Shown: positions 17,310 through 26,215, counted from the first letter of the stretch. The stretch: DNA of 42,769 nt from an uncultured bacterium (GCA_946622415.1 CAMOPX010000015.1:1-42769), one strand, 5' to 3'. Program-made: numbers and translations. Notes: generated by a model from the letters alone, not told the origin.

Positions 17310-17912
17310 ATGGCTAAATATACTGGACCAACCAATAAACTATTCAGAAACTATGGTGTTAAAGATTTATCTAACCGTAAATTAACAACATCAATGAGAC
17401 AAAATGCGTCCGGACAACACGGCGCAACAAGAAAGAAAAGTTCTGACTATGCTTTACAATTAAAAGCAAAACAAACAATCAGAATGACTTATCTGGTTAG
17501 CGAAAAACAATTCGCAAAATACTATGAAAATGCTTCAAGAAAAACAGGCGTAACAGGTACAATAATGTTACAAACTCTTGAATCAAGATTAGACAACGTT
17601 CTATACAGAGCCGGTTTTGCTATCACAAGACGTCAGGCAAGACAAATTGTAAATCACGCACACGTACTTGTTAACGGTAAAAAAGTTGATATTCCATCTT
17701 ATTTATTGAAAGCAGGCGACGTTGTTACAGTTAGAGAAAATTCAAAACAATTCATCAAGAATGTTATGGAACAAATTGACCTTGCATTAAGCTTTGCTTG
17801 GTTAACTGTTGACAGAAACGAATTAACAATAACATTCGACAGAATTCCTCAAAGAGAAGAATTGGATGCTGACTTCAAAGAACAACTCGTTATTGAATAC
17901 TACTCTAAATAA
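17310..17912 (+). CDS. rpsD: 30S ribosomal protein S4
   Basis: A 200-residue primary rRNA-binding protein that nucleates 30S body assembly. The S4 RNA-binding domain is seen in LESRLDNVLYRAGFAITRRQ and HVLVNGKKVDIPSYLLKAGD. The N-terminus lacks the four zinc cysteines, so it is the C-minus form. In many bacteria S4 represses its own operon by binding the leader; no such leader structure was checked here. Cyanobacteria usually keep rpsD elsewhere, so its place between rpsK and rpoA is a difference from them. Confidence 0.97.
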   Translation: MAKYTGPTNKLFRNYGVKDLSNRKLTTSMRQNASGQHGATRKKSSDYALQLKAKQTIRMTYLVSEKQFAKYYENASRKTGVTGTIMLQTLESRLDNVLYRAGFAITRRQARQIVNHAHVLVNGKKVDIPSYLLKAGDVVTVRENSKQFIKNVMEQIDLALSFAWLTVDRNELTITFDRIPQREELDADFKEQLVIEYYSK

Positions 17913-17929
17913 TTAGGAGAGAATAAATT

Positions 17930-18907
17930 ATGGAACTTAAAATTAAAAATATCAATACAACAACATCTTCAGACGGTTCGCAATACGGTAAATTTGTTAT
18001 CGAACCTCTTGAAAGAGGTTACGGCGCTACTGTCGGCAACGCTTTAAGACGTGTATTATTATCAAGTCTTGAAGGCGCAGCTATTACATCCGTAAGAATT
18101 GAAGGTATTACTCACGAATACACATCAATCCCCGGTGTTGTTGAAGATGTAATTGATATAATGTTGAATCTTAAATCAGTTGTTGTTAAAACCGATTCAA
18201 TCGAACCACAACATTTAAGACTTGACGCTACAACAGCAGGCCCTGTTCTTGCAGGCGATATTGAACTTCCTGCCGGTGTTAAAATCGTGAACCCTGATTG
18301 TGTTATTTGTACATTATCACAAGGCGGCTCAATCCATGCTGATATCACCGTAGAAGTCGGCAAAGGATACGTTTCCGTAGATGTTTTAAAAGAACAAAAG
18401 AACGGACTTCCTATAGACCTTCTTCCGATTGATGCGGTATTTATGCCCATCAAAAGAGTAAGCTACAATGTAGAACCTGCTCGTGTAGGTGAATCTTTGG
18501 ATTTTGACAAATTAACAATTGAAATTTGGTCAAACGGTTCAATTGAAGTTACACAAGCATTATCAAAAGCAGCAAATCTTTTAATTGAACATTTCAGTCA
18601 AATCGCAGGAATCACAGGAACTCCTGTTACGGTTAAACAAGAAGTTAATGAAGTTGATGAAATTGTAGAAGAACAAACACCGTCATTAACAATTGAAGAT
18701 TTAGAGCTTTCTGTTCGTGCATACAACTGCTTAAAGAGAGCAAGCATAAACTCAATGAGCGAACTTCTTAAAAAATCAGAACACGATTTATTAAACATTA
18801 AAAATTTCGGTAAAAAATCATCAGATGAAGTAATTGAAAAACTTCACCAAATGGGACTTGATCTTCAACCAAACCCTGAAGGCGTAGATGATTTAGAATT
18901 AATATAA
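17930..18907 (+). CDS. rpoA: RNA polymerase alpha subunit
   Basis: A 325-residue subunit. The N-terminal dimerisation domain includes FVIEPLERGYGATVGNALRR and GVVEDVIDIMLNLK; the C-terminal domain that contacts promoter UP elements and activators is ELSVRAYNCLKRASINSMSE to NIKNFGKKSSDEVIEKL. Linker Glu-rich region at residues ~240-255 separates the two. The start follows TAGGAGAG. It lies 17 bases after rpsD. Confidence 0.98.
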   Translation: MELKIKNINTTTSSDGSQYGKFVIEPLERGYGATVGNALRRVLLSSLEGAAITSVRIEGITHEYTSIPGVVEDVIDIMLNLKSVVVKTDSIEPQHLRLDATTAGPVLAGDIELPAGVKIVNPDCVICTLSQGGSIHADITVEVGKGYVSVDVLKEQKNGLPIDLLPIDAVFMPIKRVSYNVEPARVGESLDFDKLTIEIWSNGSIEVTQALSKAANLLIEHFSQIAGITGTPVTVKQEVNEVDEIVEEQTPSLTIEDLELSVRAYNCLKRASINSMSELLKKSEHDLLNIKNFGKKSSDEVIEKLHQMGLDLQPNPEGVDDLELI

Positions 18908-18932
18908 TTAACTAAACAAAAAGGAAAATAAA

Positions 18933-19361
18933 ATGAAACACGGTCGTAAAATTAATAAACTGTCTAAAGCAGCTGATCAAAGAAAAGCATTATTGCGCAC
19001 TTTGGCTTCTCAACTGTTTTTGAACGGTGAAATCACAACAACAATGGCTAGAGCAAAAGCTCTAAAACCATATGCCGAATCTATAATTACTTTTGCTAAA
19101 AAAGGCGACTTAGCAGCTCGTCGTGAAGCAAAAAAAGATATCTATGATATTGAAACTGAAAAATTCATAGATACCGAAACAGGAGAATTATTTGATACAC
19201 TGCCTGAAGGCAAAAAATTGCCGAAACAATCAGTTTTAAGACAATTATTTTCTGTTATCGGAAAAAAATATGCAACACGCAACGGTGGTTACACAAGAAT
19301 ATTGAGATTAACCCCAAGACGTGGTGACAACGCAGAAATGGCATTAATACAATTGGTATAA
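18933..19361 (+). CDS. rplQ: 50S ribosomal protein L17, with an internal insertion
   Basis: A 142-residue L17. The core is canonical: MKHGRKINKLSKAADQRKAL, ITTTMARAKALKPYAESIIT and the C-terminal RNGGYTRILRLTPRRGDNAE. Compared with the usual ~116-127 residues there is an acidic insertion of about 25 residues around positions 70-97 (ETEKFIDTETGELFDTLPEG), between the conserved helix and the LF...IGKKYATRNGG segment. The TAA stop overlaps the truA start as TAATG, so the two are translationally coupled. Confidence 0.96.
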   Translation: MKHGRKINKLSKAADQRKALLRTLASQLFLNGEITTTMARAKALKPYAESIITFAKKGDLAARREAKKDIYDIETEKFIDTETGELFDTLPEGKKLPKQSVLRQLFSVIGKKYATRNGGYTRILRLTPRRGDNAEMALIQLV

Positions 19362-20161
19362 TGTCAGAAAATTTCAAATACATCATATGCTTTGAATTTC
19401 TCGGACGAAATTTTTTCGGAAGCCAAAAGCAAAAAGACAAAAGAACCGTTCAGGGAGAAATAGAAAAAGCACTCTGCACTTTGACAAAAGATAAAATTTT
19501 AACAATATTTTCAGGAAGAACAGATGCAAAAGTAAACGCAAAGTTTCAAACAGCGCATTTTACTTTAAATACAGAAATAAAAGATACCGACAAATTTCTG
19601 TATCATATTAACTGTATTCTTCCCGAGGATGTAAAGATTTTTGATATAAAAAGAGTTGATAAAACTTTTCACTGTCAAAAAGATGCCAAATTTAAGCATT
19701 ACAGATACACAATACTAAACAGCCATGTTGCTTCGGCTTTTAACGATTGTTATTTGTTTTACCCTTACAAAAAACTGGATATAGAAAATCTAAATAAGAG
19801 TTTATCCTATTTAGAAGGGCATCATGATTTTTCCGCTTTTAAATCAAAGTCTGATAACCCATATAACGACTGCATTATATACTATGCAAAAGCGAAAAAA
19901 CACATAAATGATTGGCAAAATTTTATCTTTATAGATATTATAGGCAACAGATTCCTGTATAATATGGTAAGAACAATTATAGGAGAGCTTCTGTTTATTG
20001 AAAGAAATAATTTAAATCCGTCATATATGGCAGATATTCTGAATTCAAAAGACAGAACAAAAGCCGCAAATGTTGCCGAAGCAAAGGCACTTACATTAGA
20101 ATATGTAGGTTACAATGATGTAAATGACTATATAAAAACAATCTCATCAAAAGGAAGGTAA
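19361..20161 (+). CDS. truA: tRNA pseudouridine(38-40) synthase
   Basis: Converts uridines 38-40 in the tRNA anticodon arm to pseudouridine. The catalytic Asp55 lies in FSGRTDAKVNA, a slight change from the common GRTDAGVHA. Other family marks are EFLGRNFFGSQKQ, HCQKDAKFKHYRYTI and the late FLYNMVRTIIGELL. Length (266) is normal. Its start codon overlaps the rplQ stop by one base, and rplM begins four bases after its stop. Confidence 0.95.
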   Translation: MSENFKYIICFEFLGRNFFGSQKQKDKRTVQGEIEKALCTLTKDKILTIFSGRTDAKVNAKFQTAHFTLNTEIKDTDKFLYHINCILPEDVKIFDIKRVDKTFHCQKDAKFKHYRYTILNSHVASAFNDCYLFYPYKKLDIENLNKSLSYLEGHHDFSAFKSKSDNPYNDCIIYYAKAKKHINDWQNFIFIDIIGNRFLYNMVRTIIGELLFIERNNLNPSYMADILNSKDRTKAANVAEAKALTLEYVGYNDVNDYIKTISSKGR

Positions 20162-20164
20162 ATA

Positions 20165-20605
20165 ATGAAAACATTTAGTGCAAAACCACTAGAAGTAGAA
20201 AGAAAATGGTATGTTATTGATGCCGATGGTCAAACATTAGGTAGAGTAGCAGTAGTTGCCGCTAACATACTCAGAGGTAAAAACAAACCTCAATATACAC
20301 CTAATGTTGATACGGGCGATTTTGTTATCATTACAAATGCAGAAAAAATCACTGTATCAGGCAAAAAAGAAACCGATAAATTATACAGATCACACTCTGG
20401 ATATCCGGGCGGTTTTAAGGAAATCAGCTTCCAAGCATTAATGGAAAAAGACCCGACAAGAGCAATCGAAAAAGCTGTTAAAGGTATGCTTCCGCACAAT
20501 ACATTGGGTGATGAACAATTCCAAAAACTAAAAGTATATGCAGGTTCAACTCATCCTCATGAAGCTCAAAAACCTGTTGTATACGAATTAAAAGGAGATA
20601 AGTAA
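20165..20605 (+). CDS. rplM: 50S ribosomal protein L13
   Basis: A 146-residue L13, an early 23S assembly protein. Seen: [38 protein letters not shown], the [18 protein letters not shown] motif and [21 protein letters not shown] lies just upstream within the end of truA. Its stop overlaps the rpsI start by one base (TAATG). Confidence 0.97.
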   Translation: MKTFSAKPLEVERKWYVIDADGQTLGRVAVVAANILRGKNKPQYTPNVDTGDFVIITNAEKITVSGKKETDKLYRSHSGYPGGFKEISFQALMEKDPTRAIEKAVKGMLPHNTLGDEQFQKLKVYAGSTHPHEAQKPVVYELKGDK

Positions 20606-21006
20606 TGGCAGCTAATAAAAACGAAGTTGTAAAAACCGGAAGAAGAAAATGCTCAATCGCTGTTGCAAAAGTTGTATCAGGAAAAGGCAGAGTATTCGTT
20701 AACGGAAAAACATTAAAAGGATATTTTGGAAATCGTCCGTCATTAGAAATGTCAATCTATAGACCCCTCGTTTTAACAGAAAATCAAGATAAATTTGACA
20801 TCAGAGTTAAAGCTGTAGGCGGCGGTGTTAGCGCACAAGCTGATGCTATCCAATTGGCAATTTCAAGAGCTCTTTTGGAAATAAACGAAGAATTTAAACC
20901 TGTTCTTAAACAAGAAGGTTTATTGACTCGTGATGCCAGAATCAAAGAACGTAAAAAATACGGTAGAAAAAGAGCAAGAAAAAGATTCCAATTCTCAAAA
21001 AGATAA
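20605..21006 (+). CDS. rpsI: 30S ribosomal protein S9
   Basis: A 133-residue S9 whose C-terminal tail reaches the P-site tRNA. Canonical parts are GRRKCSIAVAKVVSGKGRV, VGGGVSAQADAIQLAISRAL and the basic end RKKYGRKRARKRFQFSKR, finishing with the invariant SKR. It overlaps rplM by one base and is the last gene of the operon; a strong terminator follows. Confidence 0.97.
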   Translation: MAANKNEVVKTGRRKCSIAVAKVVSGKGRVFVNGKTLKGYFGNRPSLEMSIYRPLVLTENQDKFDIRVKAVGGGVSAQADAIQLAISRALLEINEEFKPVLKQEGLLTRDARIKERKKYGRKRARKRFQFSKR

Positions 21007-21034
21007 ACTCTATTATATATCAAGAGAAAGTACA

Positions 21035-21068
21035 AAAACCGCCCAATTTATATTACGGGCGGTTTTTT
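21035..21068 (+). terminator. Rho-independent terminator of the ribosomal operon
   Basis: AAAACCGCCC (21035-21044) pairs with GGGCGGTTTT (21057-21066) around a 12-base loop, followed by a T-run. It begins 28 bases after the rpsI stop. Confidence 0.93.
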
Positions 21069-21085
21069 ATTGGAAAAAAATATAT

Positions 21086-21100
21086 TTATTAACTTTTGTA
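21086..21100 (+). repeat. 15-base motif shared by two intergenic regions (copy 1)
   Basis: TTATTAACTTTTGTA occurs here, 108 bases before the calpain/FHA gene, and again exactly at 26106-26120, upstream of the next gene group. It may be a shared regulatory element, although the window is AT-rich enough that chance cannot be excluded. Confidence 0.4.
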
Positions 21101-21153
21101 AAAATTATCGTAGTTCTATCCCAAAACAATAAAGTTTAAATTCAAAATGACGA

Positions 21154-21169
21154 TTACATAGCTATGTAA
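21154..21169. promoter_or_regulatory. Perfect 16-base palindrome upstream of the calpain/FHA gene
   Basis: TTACATAGCTATGTAA is fully self-complementary and lies 38 bases before the start codon at 21208. Its length and symmetry fit an operator for a dimeric regulator or a small 5'-leader hairpin. No regulator is encoded next to it. Confidence 0.5.
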
Positions 21170-21207
21170 ATTTTAAAGGATACAAGAGAAGTTTTTGGAA
21201 TGGAATT

Positions 21208-24200
21208 ATGGATTTTCTTTCAGGAATACAAGGAAATAAAGTAAAGTTTAAAGATGATGGCGGTAATACCAATGGTGCCGCACAAATTCAACAAGCCCAA
21301 AATGAACTTGCAAGCATTTTTCAAGAACAGGAAAGCGTAAACACAGAAATTGAAACAAAAGAAACAGAACTTGCAGAAAATAACGAACAAGAACAACAAC
21401 AGGTACAAGAAATAACTGACAGTTTATCGAGTGCACAGAGCGATTTTGAAGCGGCACATTCGGCATATCAAGAAGCAGACAGCACTGCAAGTTCAGCTGA
21501 ATCAAATGCATCGGCTTTGGCTGCTGCTGCAGAATCTCTTCCAAAGGAAATAGAAGAACACGTACCTGATGGCACAAATCCTGATGGAAGTATGAAATTT
21601 AAAACGGTTAAAAAACCAAATCCTGCATATATAGCTGCAAAAGCGGAAGCAGAAGCAGCAAAAGCACAGGCTGATGAATTAAGAAATCAAGCTAATTCTT
21701 TAAAAGAACAAGAAGCACAAGCTCAAGAAGTATGTAATGAAATAATAGAAGCCCTGAGCGAACTGGAAGATAGCGAAGAAGAAAACGAACAGGAAACCGA
21801 AGAAAAAGATAGCGAATTAGAAACTCTAAAAGAACAATATGAACAATTCCAAGAAAAAATTAATGAATTAAATTCTGAAATCGAACAGGCAGAAAAAGAA
21901 GCTCAACAAGAAGAAAAAGAACCCAGTGAAGAAGGTATAGCTCTTTATGAAAGTGCCAATACAATAGATGGAATGGAACAAAGATATATTGATAACGGTG
22001 ACGGCACAAGAACAATAATTAATCCAGATGGAACACAAAGTACGGTTGCAATAGATGAAAAAACAGGAAATATAAGAGGAATTACGGATAATGAAGGTAA
22101 TTCTACGACATATGAATTTAATACAACAAAAGATAAAGAGGGTAATGTAGTATCAAGTCTTAATAAATCAATAACTAAAGAAAAGGGTACAAATAATAGA
22201 TTAACAACAGAATTAGACAAAAACGGAGCATTTGATACTCAAAAAACAGATAATCAAGGTAAAGTTCTTTATGAACAAGATGCGAATATAGATAAAAACA
22301 TTGTAACAAGTACGACAGATAGTAAAACGGGAATCAAAACAACAATAGATGAAAACGGTAATGTAACATACAAAGATGAAAACGGAGAAGAACTTGATAT
22401 AAAAGACGTTAGGGAGAGAAGGTATGAAGAAAGTATAAGCGATAGTGAAACTCCGACAACAGAATGTGATACACCGGATAAATCTGAAACTTCAATAGAA
22501 GAAGCAAATAAAGGTTCGGGTTATGTGCCTGTTGCAGATTTAAATAAAAAGGATCGTGAAATTTTATCTGCAACAACTCCCGTAACCGAGTTTTTGGAAG
22601 CACAAGAAAAAGAACAATTAAATCAAACAACGCAATATATCCTTGGGAAACCATTGGAAGAATGTACAGTTGACGAGCAAAATCAGGCTTATGCAATAAA
22701 TATTTTAATGACCGACGCAATGACATATTCTGAAATGTTTGACACGCAATTAACAAATGATGGCGGCATAAGAGACGGTTGGAATCAAGCAAAAGAAATG
22801 ATTGATATACTAGGTATTTCAAGAAGCGACGTTGAAGAAGCCCGCACAAAACAAACAGAAATGATAACCGCTTTAACTGACGCCATAAATGGCGAAAGTG
22901 ATAAAACATTTGAAGAAGTTTGGTTTGAGCAAACAGGTGTAAATTTTGATATAAACAAATTAAAAAAATATGAAGAAGATAAATCAATTTATGAATTTGC
23001 ACAATATGGTGTTCAAACAGCAGCCGACTTCACGCAAAAACTGCAAAAACAACCGACAACCCCGCAAGAAATACTCGATTTATACAATCAATATTACCAA
23101 GATGAAAATTTAGCAAAAGAAAAATTTTGCGAAATGATATCAGACAGCTTTGCAACATGTGCGGCAAGTGAATACTACCCCGGAAGAGTAGAAAATGTAA
23201 GATTAGGAGAAGATAATCAACTATATGTAACGTACCCGGGATGCGAAGAATATTGTTTTGGAAATCTGGCAGATTTAGATATAAACAATGGAATGTTTAC
23301 TGCGAGATTAAATAGAAACTATGACACAAAATATATTGAAGAATACAAAACGAATTTTGAACAAGCAACGGGATCTTCATATGATGAACTAGGCGAACAA
23401 TTTGCAAAATCAAAACAAAGTGCCATAGGAGAAGGCGATAAATTTCAAAATACCGTAGAAAAATATTGCCAATCTCAACAAGACATAACAAAAAAAGTCG
23501 GAGGCTTATTACAAACAGGTGGTTTAATAGTAACTACAGCAGGCGGTATTATCTGTTTAACAACAGGTGTAACGGGAATAGGGGCCGGTGTTGGTGCAGG
23601 AATAATGAATGCAGGCACAAAGATGTCAATGGCGGGTATGTATCTTGATAACGGATTAGAAGCGCTTGATATTTTAAGCAGCGATAAAAGCGCAAAAGAA
23701 AAACTTGATGGTTTGACAAATGAAGCAAAAGCAGCAGCAATAGATACTGCGTTCTTTGCATTAGGTATGAAAATTAATAGTGCTGCAAATACATTCAGTA
23801 ACTTTACAACAAATGAATTTATGGCAGCAACAGGATTGGCGGAAGACGCACTTGCTGTAAAAGGTGTTGAAATTTTATCGGAAGCAGGTGCTGATTTTAC
23901 AATGAGCATAGCAACAAATTATATAACAAGGGGTGAATTAGACTTAAAAGGCGAAGGATTGCAACAATTAAGAGAAGTGCTGACCGGTATCGCAAGAGGC
24001 AAAGTAAATACAATGAAATCAAACACTATGGATACCGCAAACAAATTATTTGAAGAAGGTCAGTATAATGAAGCCGTAAAGACACTTGAGGATAGCGGTC
24101 TGTTTAGTAATAGAGAAATAGCAAGAATAACAGGTACAGATAGCTCATGGTTGATAGGTAAAAAATCGGGTGTAAATGCGTATGAAGATGCATCACAAAG

Positions 24201-25722
24201 TAGCAGCAAATATATACTGGCAACCACAGGTACAGAATTACAAGCCGGCTATGGATATGGAATTAATCCGAATGCAAAAATACAATTAGGCGGAGCAACT
24301 ATTGATTTATCCGAACCCGACATACAATCTAAGCTTCAAAATCTTCGAGAAGGAGAGAAGTTAGATATAGGACGCGGTTCTTCTAATGATATTGATGTAG
24401 AAAAATATGGAAATGGAAATACAAACACAGTATCAAGAAACCATATGTCTATAGCAAAAATTGATGGCCAATATGTAATAGTCGACAATGGTTCTTCAAA
24501 TGGAACAAGAATTATAAATGAAGGATCGGCCCATTTGAGAACCAACATCCCCGCAACAGAAGCTCCAAATTTTCAAATATATCAACATACCGTTATGTTT
24601 AGTAATCAAGAATACGAACCGCTTAGTAAAGGGGAGATATTAAACCCAAATAAAAATTATAAAATTCCAGAAGGAACAAGAATAGAAATCGGACAAACCG
24701 AACTTGACCTGGATAGTTTGAATATAAAACAAGGCGAAACAGTAACCATAGGCAGAGCGAGCGCCGGTAGAGCAAATATACAAATAAACGACAATAAGAT
24801 TTCAGGTGAACATCTTAAAATTACAAAAACAGAGTCAGGCTATATTGTCGAAGATTTAGGTTCAACAAACGGCACTAAAATAGCTTTTTCGCCATTAGTA
24901 TTAGAGCACAAAGATGGCACCAAAAGCGTATATAAAAATATTTCAGGCGAAACATACAAAGCACTATTTGGGACAGACAGCGGATACGTTGTTTCAAATA
25001 GCCGTCAACAAAGTAACGGCGATTGTTATTTTGTATCAACATTTAATGCGCTATACGACAACCCTGCCTCAAGAGGCAGAATTTTGGAATGTTTTAGAGA
25101 AACATCGGATGGTAAAGTTATGGTAAGTCTTCCAAACGGTGAAATGGAATTTGACTTAAACAAGGTAATAGATGAAATCAATAAGAATCCCAGACAATAT
25201 AGCGCAACAATGCCCGGGTTACAAGTATTAGAATATGTGTATGGTGTAGAAAAATACGCAAAAGCTAACTTTATACAAAAAGCAGCATTTAGAGTAGATG
25301 AATTAATCGACAGTTTTAGAAATGGTACACATTCTGATGAAATCGATGAACATGTCAAATATAGAGGAAACGGTGGCCTTTCAGGCGAAGTCATGTCCTG
25401 GTTTGGATATAAATCAAAGGAAATCAGACTAACAAGTTCAATGGTGAGTGAATTAGAAAATGTAAGCAATTGGGATGAAAATGTTTATACGATTGGTACT
25501 AAAAAATCAATATTAAACGGCGGTGACAAACATTTTTGGGATAGACATAAAGACTTAGCAAAAAGTCATATGTATCAACTCAAACCCAGAATGGAAAACG
25601 GAAAAATAGTGGTTGATTTAATAAACCCATGGCATTCAGATGAAATTTCATGTACATTGAGTTTAGAAGAAATGAAAAGCTTACATTGTTTTGACTATTT
25701 ATCAGTTACAAAGGTAAAATAG
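21208..25722 (+). CDS. Large protein with coiled coil, two FHA domains and a C-terminal calpain-like cysteine protease
   Basis: A 1504-residue multidomain protein. Residues ~20-240: Glu/Gln/Ala-rich coiled coil. Residues ~255-400: glycine/aspartate repeats of the style DENGNVTYKDENGE. Residues ~766-815: long Gly/Ala/Ile hydrophobic stretch (VTGIGAGVGAGIMNAG) that could insert in a membrane. FHA domain 1 (~1028-1110) keeps Gly1055-Arg1056, Ser1076-x-x-His1079 and Asn1098-Gly1099; FHA domain 2 (~1150-1235) keeps Gly1182-Arg1183, Ser1199-x-x-His1202 and Asn1221-Gly1222, so both should bind phosphothreonine. The C-terminus has the family C2 layout: QQSNGDCYFVSTFNAL with Cys1273, KSHMYQL with His1454 and LINPWHSDE with Asn1473. 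No Sec signal peptide. Inference: an effector, toxin or phospho-directed protease; target unknown. The start has only a weak GGAATGG upstream. Confidence 0.85.
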   Translation: MDFLSGIQGNKVKFKDDGGNTNGAAQIQQAQNELASIFQEQESVNTEIETKETELAENNEQEQQQVQEITDSLSSAQSDFEAAHSAYQEADSTASSAESNASALAAAAESLPKEIEEHVPDGTNPDGSMKFKTVKKPNPAYIAAKAEAEAAKAQADELRNQANSLKEQEAQAQEVCNEIIEALSELEDSEEENEQETEEKDSELETLKEQYEQFQEKINELNSEIEQAEKEAQQEEKEPSEEGIALYESANTIDGMEQRYIDNGDGTRTIINPDGTQSTVAIDEKTGNIRGITDNEGNSTTYEFNTTKDKEGNVVSSLNKSITKEKGTNNRLTTELDKNGAFDTQKTDNQGKVLYEQDANIDKNIVTSTTDSKTGIKTTIDENGNVTYKDENGEELDIKDVRERRYEESISDSETPTTECDTPDKSETSIEEANKGSGYVPVADLNKKDREILSATTPVTEFLEAQEKEQLNQTTQYILGKPLEECTVDEQNQAYAINILMTDAMTYSEMFDTQLTNDGGIRDGWNQAKEMIDILGISRSDVEEARTKQTEMITALTDAINGESDKTFEEVWFEQTGVNFDINKLKKYEEDKSIYEFAQYGVQTAADFTQKLQKQPTTPQEILDLYNQYYQDENLAKEKFCEMISDSFATCAASEYYPGRVENVRLGEDNQLYVTYPGCEEYCFGNLADLDINNGMFTARLNRNYDTKYIEEYKTNFEQATGSSYDELGEQFAKSKQSAIGEGDKFQNTVEKYCQSQQDITKKVGGLLQTGGLIVTTAGGIICLTTGVTGIGAGVGAGIMNAGTKMSMAGMYLDNGLEALDILSSDKSAKEKLDGLTNEAKAAAIDTAFFALGMKINSAANTFSNFTTNEFMAATGLAEDALAVKGVEILSEAGADFTMSIATNYITRGELDLKGEGLQQLREVLTGIARGKVNTMKSNTMDTANKLFEEGQYNEAVKTLEDSGLFSNREIARITGTDSSWLIGKKSGVNAYEDASQSSSKYILATTGTELQAGYGYGINPNAKIQLGGATIDLSEPDIQSKLQNLREGEKLDIGRGSSNDIDVEKYGNGNTNTVSRNHMSIAKIDGQYVIVDNGSSNGTRIINEGSAHLRTNIPATEAPNFQIYQHTVMFSNQEYEPLSKGEILNPNKNYKIPEGTRIEIGQTELDLDSLNIKQGETVTIGRASAGRANIQINDNKISGEHLKITKTESGYIVEDLGSTNGTKIAFSPLVLEHKDGTKSVYKNISGETYKALFGTDSGYVVSNSRQQSNGDCYFVSTFNALYDNPASRGRILECFRETSDGKVMVSLPNGEMEFDLNKVIDEINKNPRQYSATMPGLQVLEYVYGVEKYAKANFIQKAAFRVDELIDSFRNGTHSDEIDEHVKYRGNGGLSGEVMSWFGYKSKEIRLTSSMVSELENVSNWDENVYTIGTKKSILNGGDKHFWDRHKDLAKSHMYQLKPRMENGKIVVDLINPWHSDEISCTLSLEEMKSLHCFDYLSVTKVK

Positions 25723-25730
25723 GAGATAAA

Positions 25731-26036
25731 ATGAACAACTCAATTAATAGTAACAACTTAAAAATAAACAATACAAATAACGCAACAAAAAACGCACAAG
25801 CACCTGAATTAGTAACATTAAAACAAGCATACAGGGATTTTGTTAAAAAAATGGACAAAAGTGATTTCTGTAATACAAGCAGAAGATATATTTTAGAATT
25901 AAGTTACATAAAAAAACTTAAAGAAGTATATACACAATATCAAGACTCTGAATCATTACAAGAAATATCAGATAGAGAAAAAGAGATTCTTGAAAAATTA
26001 AAAAATGAATTCGGAATTACTTTTAAAACCAACTGA
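25731..26036 (+). CDS. Small helical protein co-transcribed with the calpain/FHA gene
   Basis: A 101-residue protein I do not recognise. The first ~25 residues are Asn/Ser-rich (MNNSINSNNLKINNTNNATK); the rest is charged and helical (LKQAYRDFVKKMDKSDF, LELSYIKKLKEVYTQYQ, EKEILEKLKNEF). It begins eight bases after the stop of the 1504-residue gene, with AGGAGAT as ribosome-binding site, so the two are almost certainly one transcript. Its size and position suit a chaperone, inhibitor or immunity-type partner of the protease, but nothing in its sequence proves that. Confidence 0.7.
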   Translation: MNNSINSNNLKINNTNNATKNAQAPELVTLKQAYRDFVKKMDKSDFCNTSRRYILELSYIKKLKEVYTQYQDSESLQEISDREKEILEKLKNEFGITFKTN

Positions 26037-26066
26037 AACTTTAATCAAAAAGTAAGCAAGCAGTAG

Positions 26067-26084
26067 GGTAGACTTTAGTCTACC
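26067..26084. repeat. Short hairpin after the calpain/FHA operon
   Basis: GGTAGAC (26067-26073) and GTCTACC (26078-26084) form a perfect seven-base stem with a four-base loop. No T-run follows, so it is not a standard intrinsic terminator; it may protect the 3' end of the operon mRNA. Confidence 0.45.
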
Positions 26085-26105
26085 AAAATCCTTAAAATAC
26101 TAAAA

Positions 26106-26120
26106 TTATTAACTTTTGTA
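26106..26120 (+). repeat. 15-base motif shared by two intergenic regions (copy 2)
   Basis: An exact copy of the motif at 21086-21100, here 145 bases before the ATG at 26266. Confidence 0.4.
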
Positions 26121-26135
26121 TCAAAAATTAAAGTT

Positions 26136-26164
26136 TTATACTTTTGTTGACGAATAATTATAAT
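26136..26164 (+). promoter_or_regulatory. Candidate promoter of the 89/106-residue gene pair
   Basis: TTATAC (26136-26141) and TATAAT (26159-26164) are 17 bases apart. The -10 is perfect and the -35 matches four of six. It would give a ~95-base leader that contains the long inverted repeat at 26216-26249. Confidence 0.45.
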
Positions 26165-26215
26165 ATAAATAGCGTAACAAATATTAACATAGTATCAATT
26201 TTATTAAACAAAATG

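Noticed and set aside
21200-21244. A 14-codon frame overlapping the start of the FHA/calpain gene
   Set aside because: Out of frame and short; possible leader peptide, but nothing beyond an ATG supports it.
21248-23909. Several minus-strand open frames inside the FHA/calpain gene
   Set aside because: They are by-products of the coding strand's biased codons, rich in Leu/Phe/Ser, with no ribosome-binding sites.
26147-26152. TTGACG as a -35 box
   Set aside because: The perfect TATAAT lies only six bases downstream, and no -10 occurs at 17 bases; TTATAC at 26136 is spaced correctly.
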